From positions 4,324,451 to 4,388,450 of the forward strand of contig JAJEKV010000060.1 in assembly GCA_021234155.1 (NCBI GenBank): 64,000 bases of DNA, given 5' to 3'. The stretch is from Isoetes taiwanensis (lineage: Eukaryota; Streptophyta; Lycopodiopsida; Isoetales; Isoetaceae). Each line of letters starts with the position of its first letter. Within the stretch, counting starts at the first letter, position 1. The notes below the pieces were generated by a model. The model saw only the letters and a list, made by a program, of their open reading frames with translations, was not told the origin of the DNA and searched no databases. Positions 32,976 to 44,186 of this stretch are shown here, piece by piece. The position numbers and the translations under genes are program-made.

Positions 32976-35425
32976 TTTCTCTCTTTTTTTTAGCAGGGTT
33001 GCCTAACCCCCCCTGCACAAAAGGCTGCAATTCTAGCTATGCCACGTGTCGTGCCACGTCACCCAAAATCAATTTGAGCCGTCCGATTCTCTAATTTCGA
33101 ATCGTACGGCCGGGAAATTAGAAAACTCTAAAAATTCTCTTCGTGCCTTTCGCAACTTCGGCTATGGCGGATCCGGATGGCGACGGTAGTGTTTCTCTTT
33201 TCTTGTTATGGCGGTGGCATAGCTCTTGAGCTCCGCTTTGGCAATCGCCTTTGAGGTACATGCACTAGTTATAACTAGAGGACAAAATCCTTTTGAGCAA
33301 CATAAGTTCGGGTATGGAGAGCGGTGCTCCAGCTATGGCAGACAAATCCTTTCGCTTTGAGAATGTTGTAGCTGCCGGAATCTTCTTTTCATGTTTACTT
33401 CAAAAAACAGGTCTGTAAGAAAACTACGATGTCTATGGCAGAGATGTTCTTCTCTAAAAATTCTCTGCCATGCCTTTCGCAACTCGGCTATGGCAGATCC
33501 GGCTCTGCATTAGGTCGTCCTCACTGATCGATAAAGCCTCTTCTTTCTTCTCACTTTCATTTTTTATATGTTCCTGCTGTTGGGAGGCCGTGTCTGTTCG
33601 TAGTGTGTTCGCCAGAGGTGGGAACGAAGCTCCTCTCAAAGCTTCATGTAGTGAACAAACTTATAGCTTTGCTGGAATTTGCTCATGCCAAGGGAATGGA
33701 GGATTTTTTGACCCCTGCCTTAACACCCTGCGGTGTATTTTCTTATTCGTAATGCTTTGGAAAACACAAAGGTACCACAAATGGTAATCTCATTGCTGCA
33801 AGCAATGGTCTGAAGGGAGGACATAGCTTTGATCAAAATATGTTAATCGAAGACATTGCAGATTTTGCAAGGAATGCTGGCTTATTCTTAGAGCTCTGTG
33901 GAAGCCATGAACCTAGACTCGCCATAAAATCCAGCTCCAACCATAAAATCCAGCCCTTCCTTTAGGGTTTCATGTTCATCGACTCCAACCGCCATAGCTG
34001 ATCCTTCTCTAGCTGCCCTAAGTCGAGGAAGGTCTTCAATTTCTGGCAAAACAAGGTACTGGTTCTCAGGGTGTTCTGGTAGGGCAGGTAGTAGATACGG
34101 CATGCCAAGGGGATTTTCACTATGAATGTTTGATTCGATTGTACCTGCTTCAATAAACTGATGTATTACTTGGGATCTGTCTAATGCAGTTTATATAATG
34201 GACATGCTGCCACAAAAAATCTCTATCTCCAAGACATGTTCCATTCACTGCTACAGGAGATGGCAGCTAACACATGTATTATGCCATCTTTGCAACTAAA
34301 GAGAGTTTGAGATAGTAGCTACTAAAGGATGTCATTAAATTATTGTAGCATCTTAACTTGTCAAAGGCGTCCATGATGACATTCAGATGTTTGATGCTCC
34401 AAAAGTTACTCTGCATATTTTTGAATATGGGTTGAAGAAGCAACAACAGAATTCTCCTCGAAACACTTGACCAGAAGCTGCCCTCTAACTTGCTTTGGCC
34501 TTCACTTTCTTGGCTCTTTATGTCATGAAGAATAATGACCTTCCTTGTCATGATTCCATTGTTCTTCCTTTGTCTGCTGAACCCATAAAATTATGGGAAC
34601 TTTTGTGCTATTTTATTCTTCCTGTGCATATCTGTTGCTTCTTGAAGCAATGATAAACATGTCACTGTTCTGGATTGTGGGTGGTTGTAACCCGCATATA
34701 CTGCAGACAACAACTGAAGGATTCAGAACCATATATTTCTTCCCAAGCTTTAAACAACCGGAAGGATTCGAACCATATATTTCTTCCCAAGATGCTCGTA
34801 AAGATCCTTTGGCAGATAAAGCAAGCTTTTTTAACTAGAGAAATCTAAGGAGCTTGCCAAAGAATTAAACAGACGGGCCAAGGAAGAACCTGCTGTCTTT
34901 GGCAAAGATAAAGCATCTCCATTGTTTCATCTTGCTGATTGTATTGCTTTCAGTCAAAACTAGTTTGCTTCTACCTATGACTTATGGTCAAAAGCAAACA
35001 AAATGATGGAGGCTTCTTTGAAGCATAAGGGCATTCATAAATTCTTACTGTTCATAAATTAGCTAAGTATGTAAGTCATGAAGTGCTGCCCCTAAGTGGA
35101 GCTTGGAACAGGCACATAATCTGAATAAGAAGTTTTACTTTTGGGAAGCATATTCACCCACATCATATTAGGTAGCATTGCACTAATTTCTTGTTTGCTT
35201 AAAAAAATGCCAAGATTGTATTTACCTTATACAAATATGCCAAGAGTGATTTTTATTTCAACTTTCTAATAGGATTTTTTTGGCAACTTGGCAGATTTTT
35301 GCCGGCAGAAATTCTTTATATACCAGCAATGAGGAATTCTAGTGGACTTGTCTCAGTCTTTGCCAGGAAGGTCAAATCCACTCTTTGCCAGGAGGGTTAC
35401 AGCCTATAGGCCTTCATCATAGATC
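32976..35425 (+). other. Region with host-like text but no supported gene
   Basis: A block at 33,134-33,180 (TCTAAAAATTCTCTTCGTGC, CGCAACTTCGGCTATGGCGG) recurs at 33,453-33,500, an imperfect duplication with a period of about 318 bp. Each copy holds ATGGC(G/A)GATCCGG, possibly a first-exon start, but the frames close quickly. Short protein-like runs (NLIAASNGLKGGHSFDQNML at about 33,788-33,847) and a local duplication (ACCATATATTTCTTCCCAAG twice near 34,730-34,790) suggest a decayed gene. I cannot identify it. Confidence 0.35.
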
Positions 35426-35480
35426 CCAGGTTGGAAAACAGGGTTTTTGCTGCAAGAGGTTGCCCTGCTTTCCAACCTGG
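35426..35480. other. Isolated hairpin, 18-bp arms
   Basis: Arm 35,426-35,443 (CCAGGTTGGAAAACAGGG) pairs with 35,463-35,480 with one mismatch, and the loop is 19 bases. It is not part of a recognised element. It is too short for a typical plant miRNA precursor unless flanking bases also pair, which they do not obviously do. Confidence 0.7.
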
Positions 35481-35949
35481 AGTCCAAGATGGAGGGCCAT
35501 TCGATTATTCATTAGCTCAGTGACTCTCACTATTTTCAGGCAATATCACATATATTCCCTTGTTGTCTTCAAGGGCTTACTTGAGTTCCATCAGCAAAAT
35601 TGCTACATCTTCCCCCAGTCTTTCCTATACTAACCTCATAAATGGTGGAAGAACAAATAGAACAAATCGCACACACGCAATGAGAAACCTGTGATATAAC
35701 TTCTATTTAAAATTAGACGTGCCACTTACCATGTCGCACCTTCAAATCCACATTCCATTAACTCGACTAACAATGAATATATATTGTCCCAACCCATACG
35801 ATGCATTGTATTTTATTGAGAATAAAATTGGATTCAAGCATGTATTAGCTTTCTAGAAGATCCTTCCGCCGATCTTCGAAATACCACGGACGAAAACCCA
35901 AGGTGAGCCCGACTGCCTAGCCTTCTTCCCAACCCTGCAGTTCTGCTAG
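35481..35949. other. Spacer without a supported gene
   Basis: Nothing recognisable is seen between the hairpin and the T run. Confidence 0.3.
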
Positions 35950-36084
35950 TTTTTTTTTTTTTTTTTTTTTTTTTTGACATGTATCTCTTGAATGTGAGCT
36001 ATCACATGGGAAACACATGAAAGTTTTTCTGACATGTATCTCTTGAATGTGAGCTATCACATGGGAAACACATGAAAGTTTTTC
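35950..36084. repeat. T26 tract and exact 55-bp tandem duplication
   Basis: A run of 26 T (35,950-35,975) is followed by two near-identical 55-bp units starting at 35,976 and 36,031 (GACATGTATCTCTTGAATGT...). The T run may be the poly(A) tail of a minus-strand retroposon. The duplication looks very recent. Confidence 0.85.
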
Positions 36085-36271
36085 AACTAGTATGAGTAAT
36101 CTTTACATATGCACTTGAATATGCAACATGGCATATAATTATTACTCTGGATTTACTGGAAGATAGCGGTGCAAAAATTAATTGCTTATGATGCAAATAA
36201 ATACATTTCCTTCTTAATTTAGAATTAAAGGATAATTTGGGGTTGAAAATATGTTAAAGCAAGGCTATTTT

Positions 36272-36953
36272 TCAACGAATTTCCTTTAGGGTTTGCCGAA
36301 CGGCGCTTTCAGATATGCCGTTCTTAGGCAAAATGCCCACTAGCGATGAGCATTTTATGGCTATATCCATTTCGGTGGCTAATACATGAACCGCATGTCT
36401 TCTTTGCCGCTTGCATGCTCTAAAAACAAGTTCATGAAGTCCTTGGCTGCTAGCGTGCTCGAGAGGAAGAATAGCAGATATCTTATAATGGGCTTGCTCT
36501 GAAGATCCGAAAATCAGCTTATTGGATATCCTAAACATGTAGTGATACTCCAAAGTTCGTTTATATCTGCAAGCATATAAGCTGGTATGACTATCAAGGA
36601 AGCAGAGATACAATACAGCAGAAAGATCTTTGAATGGATCTTTGAATATTTTGGCAAGCACATGGCCTTCAGCAGATATTTTGGCTCTTAGCAAGTATCT
36701 TATTTCGTGGTGAACACATGAAGCGACACGCTTCCTTTGGTCGGGTGTCATGCTCTAAAAGCAAGATCGAACTCCTTCCAAGAGAGACCCGAGTCTCTCG
36801 CAAAAACAACAAGCTTATGGTTACTCCAAGCTTCAACACAGGTCTGAAAACTCTTTTGCTTTTCATATGACATTGCGAATTTATGGTCAATATATCTGAG
36901 CCTAACGAGGCAAAGCTGCATAAGAGTATGGTAACAAACACTGTTACATGCAA
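36272..36953 (-). pseudogene. Unrecognised coding-like region, two overlapping frames
   Basis: A 159-codon minus-strand frame (36,751-36,272, ATG start) and an overlapping one (36,953-36,669) read like diverged protein. The block KRVASCVHHEIRYLLRAKIS is echoed further on by KRQRRHAVHVLATEMDIAIK, a possible internal repeat. The frame shift between them suggests decay. No family is recognised and no domain can be named. Not part of the flanking repeats. Confidence 0.35.
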
Positions 36954-39197
36954 TAGACTGTTGCAGGAATAAGGAATCCGCTGCTAGATTAATAAACTCC
37001 TGATCATTATATGCCTATTGGTTTAGACAAAATGCTGTTATTTACTTTTACATTCCCCTTTTTTTCCAGTTGCTTTACACTAACTTTGGGCAAAAGGCTA
37101 CATTGGGTGAAGGGCGAAGAGCCGAGAATACCTAATGTACCTTTTGGCCCTTGCTTCATTACCACTTTTGTGCTAATGTTTGCTTGATTGGCTGCAGGTA
37201 CGGATATTCTCCTCTCAATGTGGCTCTCTTGTCCTAGGATTAGGTGTTTTGCATGGATGATGGAATCGAAAAGGATGGATTCGGGATGCCAAGTTCAACC
37301 TGGTCGCACATCTTGGCTTACGGGAACTTCTATAGTGGCAAAGAACTAACTCGAGGTCTATTTGTTTTAAAAAAAAAGTGGCGTTATGCTAGACAATATC
37401 TCTTTTGTTTTAAGGATGATAACTTAAGGTATTCTGTTATCTTATTCCATGCATAAGTTAATGCTTGAGTATTTAGTTGAACACTTGGATATCTAAATCA
37501 GTCGACTTTTACCATGGCTCATGTATGATGCCTTGTATTTAATTAAAAAGCATCTTACTGAGAATTACAGTAGTACTAAAATTGGTATGACCAGATATAT
37601 TAGCCTTGAAGGGTTTAGCAAATGAGCATGTAATTAGTAATGCTGAAATTTTTAGTTCTAAAAGGTGTAAGTACACAGCTGAACTAAGGCATGAACATGT
37701 ATCGTTTAAAGATCATGGAGAAGGTATGCCATCTTGGATTAGCTTTCGGTCCATGTATGGAATGATAAGACTATTGAGGGATTGGCCGATGTAGTCCGAG
37801 GTGCTAGTAGGGTTGTTGCCCGGACTAGTTCCTGGGGGCTTTTTTTTTTTTTTTTTTTTTATCATTGTTCTAGGGGTATGGCCTACGCCCCTAGAACCCC
37901 ATGTTATTGTGCTACATATTGCGGCATATCTTGTAGCCAGAGGTTGTTTGTCAAGTTGACCCCCAACAAAAAAAAAAAAAGGTGGAAAACATTTTCTTTT
38001 GCAACTACTTTTAGTATTTAGTTTTTTCTGTCACTTCATTTCACTATTTCTTTGGATGTAGATGAAAACTTTGATTTGGGCCCTGGTATTAAAGCATATT
38101 AAAAGAGATAATTAGACATTTCATATTTGTTTCAGGCATGTCGATCTATATCTTAAAATAGTTGGAATAGTGGACAATACATTGAGCCTAACAATAAAAT
38201 ATGATCATCTCTATGGAATATTTCTCGCACCATAAGTGGACAACCATGAAGAAGGTTGTGAAATCCAATGGAGGAGGTTAGAAGGATTGAGAATAAAAGT
38301 GGATTTGAAGGGAAAAGTCTAATACCTGAGGCATTTTATGATTACATGTGGATTAGAAATTTTAGGGCCGTTGTTTTACATAAATTAGATACCTCAAAAA
38401 TTGCATAACAATTGATATCAATTGAGCATCTTTAAAGTGAAGAGATTTGATGTGGAGTTCCATTTTCGTGCTTTGGATTCAACTAACATCGTTGGCCATT
38501 AAATCGCACATCATTGTCTTTGCAATAAAAATATACTTTATATGCATATTATTTACTTAAATTCGCGAATCTATGTTAGTTTGGATAAATTTATGCCACG
38601 GAAAAGGTAATCTTACCTTATTGTACCATGAAGAATCATTCCTAGGCTGCGTTGATTTTTAAGTCAACTTCAATTTATATGTAAGAGAATAAAGCTAAAG
38701 GTGAGGATAAACCACCAAAATAAAGTGTCACCACGAGATAATCATGTCCACTGACTTTAAGCTTCCTTGCATAGCATCAGAATATATGTTCTAACCTTAA
38801 GTGAGGAACATTATAGATTATGGTTTGCTAGTTGATGAAAGCCTGTTTTTATAACATAAGGTTTAGGTGGTTTAGGGAGTGTATCATACGAAAAACCATA
38901 TGAAAACAGGGAATAGTGAATCTTTACATTTCCTGTATTTTGGAAAGGGCCTTGTTGGGGCCGAATAGCTGGATCTGAAGGTTTGATGTAGCAGTCTAAG
39001 TATAGAAAGTAAAATTGATGTTGTTAATAAACCATATCTGCATTAGATGGCAATTTCGGGCCAAATAGAGTCTATAAATCCCTTGCTTGGAGTGGCCTTG
39101 CTATCATATCAAGTAGCTCTTACTCTTTCCTTGGCATTTTTGTTAAGCTTTATTTGCTTGGTTTCTATGAGGAGGGATGCTAGAAGGATAGGTCAGT
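36954..39197. other. Spacer with SINE-end-like text and T run
   Basis: A run of 21 T at 37,840-37,860 is followed by CTAGGGGTATGGCCTACGCC and CCATGTTATTGTGCTACATA (about 37,870-37,915), resembling the terminal repeat of the SINE family in minus orientation. GGGGTAT...ATACCCC-type text forms a short inverted repeat (CTAGGGG/CCCCTAG, 37,871-37,898). The 70-codon frame at 37,244-37,456 is unrecognised. No supported gene. Confidence 0.4.
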
Positions 39198-39990
39198 TTG
39201 GCACAAGTGCCTAGACATAGACAATTTCTGAGAAATCGGGCGTGGAGGAAATCCACTGTTGAGGACAAAGGTACAGGGCTGTTGAATGTGAGCGTGACAA
39301 TGGATATGGCAGGCATGGATGCACCACTAGAGTTCTATGAGATGATTGTCAATTTCTGTGCGAGAGATTATCTTGCAGGTGCTGGTGCAGCAGAAAGGGG
39401 AAAGTGACTTGGATCATTTGCATTATCAGCTTCATGCTTGCTATGAAGTCTCCTAGACTTGTGAATGTGACCATCACGAAGAGGTTTGGGTGGGGAGTGA
39501 AAAAGCTTGTGGGTGTTGTTCTTGTGTGTAAGACATTAAAGAATACTAAACTGCATTGTTTTGAAGGTATTGTAGGTTATTACATATAAAAGACATGGGA
39601 AAGCCCCCCTTTAGGCTGCACATCAAGAACATACATGAGTAGCAAATTAGAGACGAGGAAGGATCTTTATTTGCTCTATGATATTGATGACATTAATCAT
39701 GTCGTGGTTCTTGAGAATAAGAATCTCATGAGAAGAGCCCTCTACTTTGTGAACTATCACGGAGGTGGGCTCGTCTATACCATAATTAGGATGCTTAGAA
39801 CCAGTTAAGTTTGTTCTATCATCAAGCTGGATCCCCCTTCCAATATGGCCTTTATATCCAAACAAAGAGTTAAAAGTTGCATGGCATCTCACATTGAATT
39901 CTAGAGTTGCATTGTCGAGCGATGGCGAGATGCATGCTTTATGGCATCTCAGCTGGATGGAACCAATTTAAAGGATATACAAAGCTAGAA
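39198..39990 (+). pseudogene. HUH (Rep-type, single-Tyr) endonuclease pseudogene
   Basis: Three successive motifs in the order of HUH rolling-circle nucleases are visible on plus. Motif I reads NVSVTMD (39,283-39,303). The metal-binding HUH motif is LDHLHYQ, with codons His-Leu-His at 39,415-39,423. The catalytic motif VGYYIKD has Tyr codons at 39,577-39,582 and a frame slip before Lys. The spacing, about 40 then 50 residues, suits a Rep domain. Basic text between them (TITKRFGWGVKKLVG) and a C-terminal part (LMRRALYFVNYHGGG, then WIPLPIW) follow. At least three frame changes make it non-functional. No helicase domain and no second catalytic Tyr of Helitron type are seen, so a Replitron-like transposon or an integrated CRESS-type Rep are the alternatives. 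Confidence 0.6.
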
Positions 39991-40210
39991 AATGTTATTT
40001 GGATGAAGCTGGGCACATTGGGGATATGGACGAGAATTTTGTGGTGGGGGAAGATGGGGAGTCAGGCCTGAGGCCATGGAGGACATCTTGGGCATTGATT
40101 TCATTCCAATTAGTAGCACAAATTACACCATGACAGTGGGATGACTTGGGGATATTGAAGCTATTGTTATAGTACTTATGCTTTACTTGATTTTGATATT
40201 CGTTGCATAG

Positions 40211-40353
40211 TTTATCTTTATCTTTATCTTTATCTTTATCTTTATCTTTATCTTTATCTTTATCTTTATCTTTATCTTTATCTTTATCTTTATCTTTATC
40301 TTTATCTTTATCTTTATCTTTATCTTTATATTTATCTTTATCTTTATCTTTAT
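40211..40353. repeat. (TTTATC)n microsatellite, about 24 units
   Basis: A near-perfect hexanucleotide tract with one ATATTT interruption near 40,327. It keeps minus-strand frames open as Lys-Ile or Asp-Lys polymers, which are not genes. Confidence 0.97.
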
Positions 40354-40513
40354 GCATGGAATAGAAATGGAACATGTTGCGGAGAGTTTTGGTTTTGAGA
40401 ATGGGGCAACTCCAGGGCGGTCAGGGCGTTGGGCCTCATGGTGGCTCGCTCTAACAATGTGTACCGGCATATGGAACGTCACTTGTGCAAGGCTTAGCAT
40501 CTAAAATCGATCG

Positions 40514-42365
40514 ATGAGGTCGATGATATCATCCCCTACCTCTCCTGTTAGATCACGTACCACCACATTGTGGCTTTTGCATTTCCGTTCTTGGAGCTCT
40601 CTTATGGCCGGGTCAATCGCTGGCCACCGTGATAGGTGTTATTTGCGATTGCTTTGCAGTGTTTTTGACCTGGTAATTTGCAATGGACTGGCACAATGGC
40701 CCTCCTCCCGCACGTGCACTTGCAGGCAGGAGAACCAGGGAGGCGGATCTAGTGTGATGGACTATGCGTTAGTGGCTGAGCAAGATATACATGTCGGCAA
40801 GCACTTCCGAATGCGAATGGATAGTAGGGATGAGGAGGTGGACTCAAACCACCTACCACTTTACTTGCAACTAGCTTGGCAGGTTGTTCGGACTCCCTAT
40901 GCGGAACCACTTCATGTGCCTCAGCTATGATTGGATTATGAACATGCGAGCATACGCCCGAATGCTCACAGATGACTTGGCAGGCATTATGCAGTACTCT
41001 ACTCTAGAGCGACAGGCGGGCTAGCTAAATGACGTCCTTGGGACTGCTGCAGAACAATGTTTTTGGGAGAAGCCCATCCCCACCACAACTGTTCCATGAA
41101 ACCAGTGGTTTGATGCTAAGTGCAAGGAACACAAATGTTGGCTTGCCAAATCACAGACCCTGCTCTACACCCTCACGAATAAGACAATATTGCATTTTTC
41201 TTAAGGCTAAGAAAGCCAGGTACATCGCGACCCATCAACAGGAAATGTTCTACCTCCTGGACCAGGACCTTCTAGCGAATGGTATTCAGAAAGCTAGTAC
41301 AACCTATGAGTAGCGTCACTCCGAGCAGTGGAAGCAATATTTGCAGTAGCATTATGATGCTTAGAGTGCACAAACAACATTGCCACCGCAACAAGGCGGC
41401 ACTGAAAATCACAGAGGTAGATGTGGACTAGGGCTTACACCATCTTCCTAATGGAATAGCGTCAGGCCTGGATGGTATACAGACAGAGTTGCTCAAGTGG
41501 GCAGGATCGTCTATAGTACTGGTACTACTTGCCTTGTTCAAGAGGGCATTACAAGAAGGTCCTCCTCTCCCTCCCCCCACCCCCAATAGACCATTAGCAG
41601 AGTTGTTCCCATCTATAAGGCAGATGACCTACACTGCCCAGCCAAATACCGATCAATCATAGTCAGTTCGGTGTTTGCAACACTATTAGTTAGGGTTCTC
41701 GAGCAGCAGTTGATGGCCTGGACAGAGGTAACAGAGGTACGGACCCTCAAACAGATGAGATTTAGCCTGCGACACTCAATCATTAATCACAATTTACACT
41801 GGGAACTCTGACTGAAGACAATAGAAACCGTCGACAATACCTGTATTGCTGCTTTGTGGACTTCACCAAAGCTTTTACTTTGTGGACTTCGTCAAATCCA
41901 TCTGCGGATGGAAAAGGTACAGACTCATTATCTCGATTCGCATAGGTGCACACTCTCTCTGAATTGAGACAGCAGGACAGGCTTTGTCAATGCTGCCATA
42001 TCCTCCAAAGTTGTCCAGCATATGATCAAATCTGGACACGTCTAGCCAGCTGTTACATGTGATATTGAGCACGGCTTTAATAAGGATATTGGAAATATAC
42101 CTTCAGGAGGTCATGGATATGTGGGATCAGCTATGTCATCGGACATTCACCTGGCTTGTATATATATTTCATGATATGTATATTTGTACAGTTTGACAGT
42201 CCTTATTATTACCACGATTTTTTTCTTGAAAACCCCTCAGGCAGGGGTTTTTTAATCCAAACACCTCAAAAAGTCTGTTGCGTTCTTTCATTGGGTCCCA
42301 TAGGCCAATTGGTCCCGTGGACGATAAAAAATCTATTCTATTCTACTCTACTCTATTATCGTTTA
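40514..42365 (+). mobile_element. Dead LINE (endonuclease and reverse transcriptase remnants)
   Basis: Plus-strand order matches a non-LTR retrotransposon. The endonuclease end reads ICNGLAQWPSS, GGGSSVMDYALVAE and SNHLPLYLQL (40,670-40,870). The linker reads QWFDAKCKEHKCWLAKSQ (about 41,100). RT follows with SGLDGIQTELLKWAG (41,465), CPAKYRSIIVSSVFATLLVR (41,635-41,695) and CCFVDFTKAF (about 41,849). The catalytic YADD block is deleted, and a small local duplication (CTTTGTGGACTTC) interrupts the RT core. The 3' end carries a perfect hairpin AAAACCCCT-CAGGC-AGGGGTTTT (42,229-42,251) and a tail of TCTATTCTATTCTACTCTAC. Many stops: not active. Confidence 0.8.
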
Positions 42366-43430
42366 ATGTGTGATTTCTTTTTCTTTTTGAAGAATAACTA
42401 GTATGATGTTCCCCTAAAATATACAGTATAAATACGTATATTTTAAGGCCACATCACCATATAAGCCTACTATATAGTAGCCTTGTATACTTCAAAGTGT
42501 GCTTAGGGGTGCATGGCCAAGTTATATTACATAACTTGCCAACCTTAGAATGGAACCATTTCCACATGGCCCCATCCTATTGGGCAACCCGCCACACAGA
42601 CGCACCCTAGTGGAGCCACGTGGCATGACATGGCCAGGATATGGCAACCCTAACCTATTTATGACCTAACCCAAACCCTAAGCCACTTTTGGCTTCTACC
42701 GTCTTGGAACTCTGATTCGCCCGGAACTCCATTCCGAGAACCGTTTATTGTAGCAAATCACAGATCAACAGCCCCAAGACAATGTTTCACGGCAGAGGGA
42801 GTGGGAGCTACCCCGATTCACTTGCAAGTCATGGAGACCCCAGAAGCAGGTGGAAGTTCCTTCGGAGCAGGTATTTGGAGTAGTGTTCTAGGTAGATCAT
42901 CTGGAAGTTAGAACTCTAGATGAGCTAGTATCTTGTATTTCTAGTAGAGTCCTTTTAGAATCCTCAGTTCGGATCTTGAACCCTAATCAATGAACCCTAA
43001 TTGTAAGTTGGATGCATGTGATTAGGATTAGATGTATTCTTATTATTATCATGTATTTGAGTTATGATGTTGGTTGATCATGTTTGCTCCTCTTGTATTG
43101 GGAAAGGGGATAGAGACCTAGTAGCCATTATTTAGAAGATGCTCCTAGCTTAGACCCCTTAGTTCCAATTAATTGCGGCCTGTGCATAGGAGCCCACCTG
43201 GCTACGGAAGCTATGGAGTGACTAAGCGCCACATAACGAGGTTAATGGCAAAGTGGAGGGAGGACCCTGTTGAGCGCGGCTACTTGGGACCTATAGCGAG
43301 CTAGGCCTACAGTCGGTCGCTTCATGTGGGCCGGGTATGGGTCTGACACTTCCTGGGTCAATGGTGTCGCTGTGGCTCTCAAGAGTTGCAGGTGTCGGCA
43401 TGGCTCTTATTTTGGGGAGTTCAGTCGGGT
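42366..43430 (+). other. GC-richer region, possible retroelement LTR; no gene
   Basis: No coding sequence is recognised. The base composition between 42,560 and 43,430 is more GC-rich than its surroundings, with words such as GGCATGACATGGCCAGG and AACCCTAATCAATGAACCCT. It could be a solo LTR, but I find no matched termini and no primer-binding site, so this remains a guess. Confidence 0.25.
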
Positions 43431-43960
43431 AATCTTCATAGAATCTTGGGGAATCTAGGAGAATCTACATAGAATCTTGGAGAACCTAGAGGAATCATGG
43501 GATAATATCTGGGTATCTTTGGAAATATAGGAGAATCTAACGGAATCCTCATAAAATCTTTGAGAATCTGTCGGAATCTAGATGGAATCTTAGAACAACG
43601 GAATTTTAATAAAATCTAGGGGAATCTCCATAGAATCTTAAGAATCTACGAGAATCTTTGTAGAATCTTGATGGAATGTAGGAGAATCTTCATAGAATCT
43701 CAAAAGAATCTTTGAAAATCTAGGAGAATCTAAAGGAATCTTCATAAAATCTTTAAGAATCTATATTAATCTTGATGGAATCTTGGAGAATCTAGGGGAA
43801 TCTTAATAGAATCTAAGGGAATATCCGTAGAAACTTAAGAGTCTACGGGAATCTTTGTAGAATCTTAAGGAATCTAAGAGAATCTTTGAGAATATAGGAG
43901 AATCTCAAGAGAAATCTTTAGAAATCTAAGGAAATCTTTCTAAAATCCTTGAGAATCCCT
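43431..43960 (+). repeat. GAATC-motif array with spacing of about 11 bp
   Basis: About 45 occurrences of GAATC or close variants (GAATCTT, GAATCTA) line up at intervals of mostly 10-13 bases over 530 bp. There is no longer perfect period, so the array is a strongly degenerate minisatellite rather than a normal satellite. It lies directly upstream of the RING-protein gene. Confidence 0.85.
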
Positions 43961-44186
43961 TTATGTGAAAGGATGATGACAATGGTTAATTTTTGAAGTC
44001 TTTATGATCCGGGATCATTTTTTTAGTTTCTAGTCGATCTTTTAGGCTAAAAGTCGAATAAAGGCCTCCATTCTCGATTCTTTAAGTTACTGGCTTTTCA
44101 ATTTTGGATGCTTAATGTTCTTATTTATCTGTTATGATCCGACCTCATTTCTCTGATTTACCTTCTATTTATTTTGCATGAAGATA

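Noticed and set aside
39198-39990. Helitron RepHel gene
   Set aside because: Only one Tyr motif and no helicase block are visible, and the layout fits single-Tyr HUH proteins better.
39995-40500. Minus-strand frames rich in Lys-Ile or Asp-Lys
   Set aside because: They translate the TTTATC microsatellite and lie antisense to the HUH relic and LINE.
42366-43430. Solo LTR of a gypsy element
   Set aside because: No matched TG/CA termini, primer-binding site or second copy in the window could be identified.
44174-44186. Start of the RING gene at 44,174
   Set aside because: The codon is TTG and lies in a likely splice-acceptor tract, so an upstream exon is more plausible.
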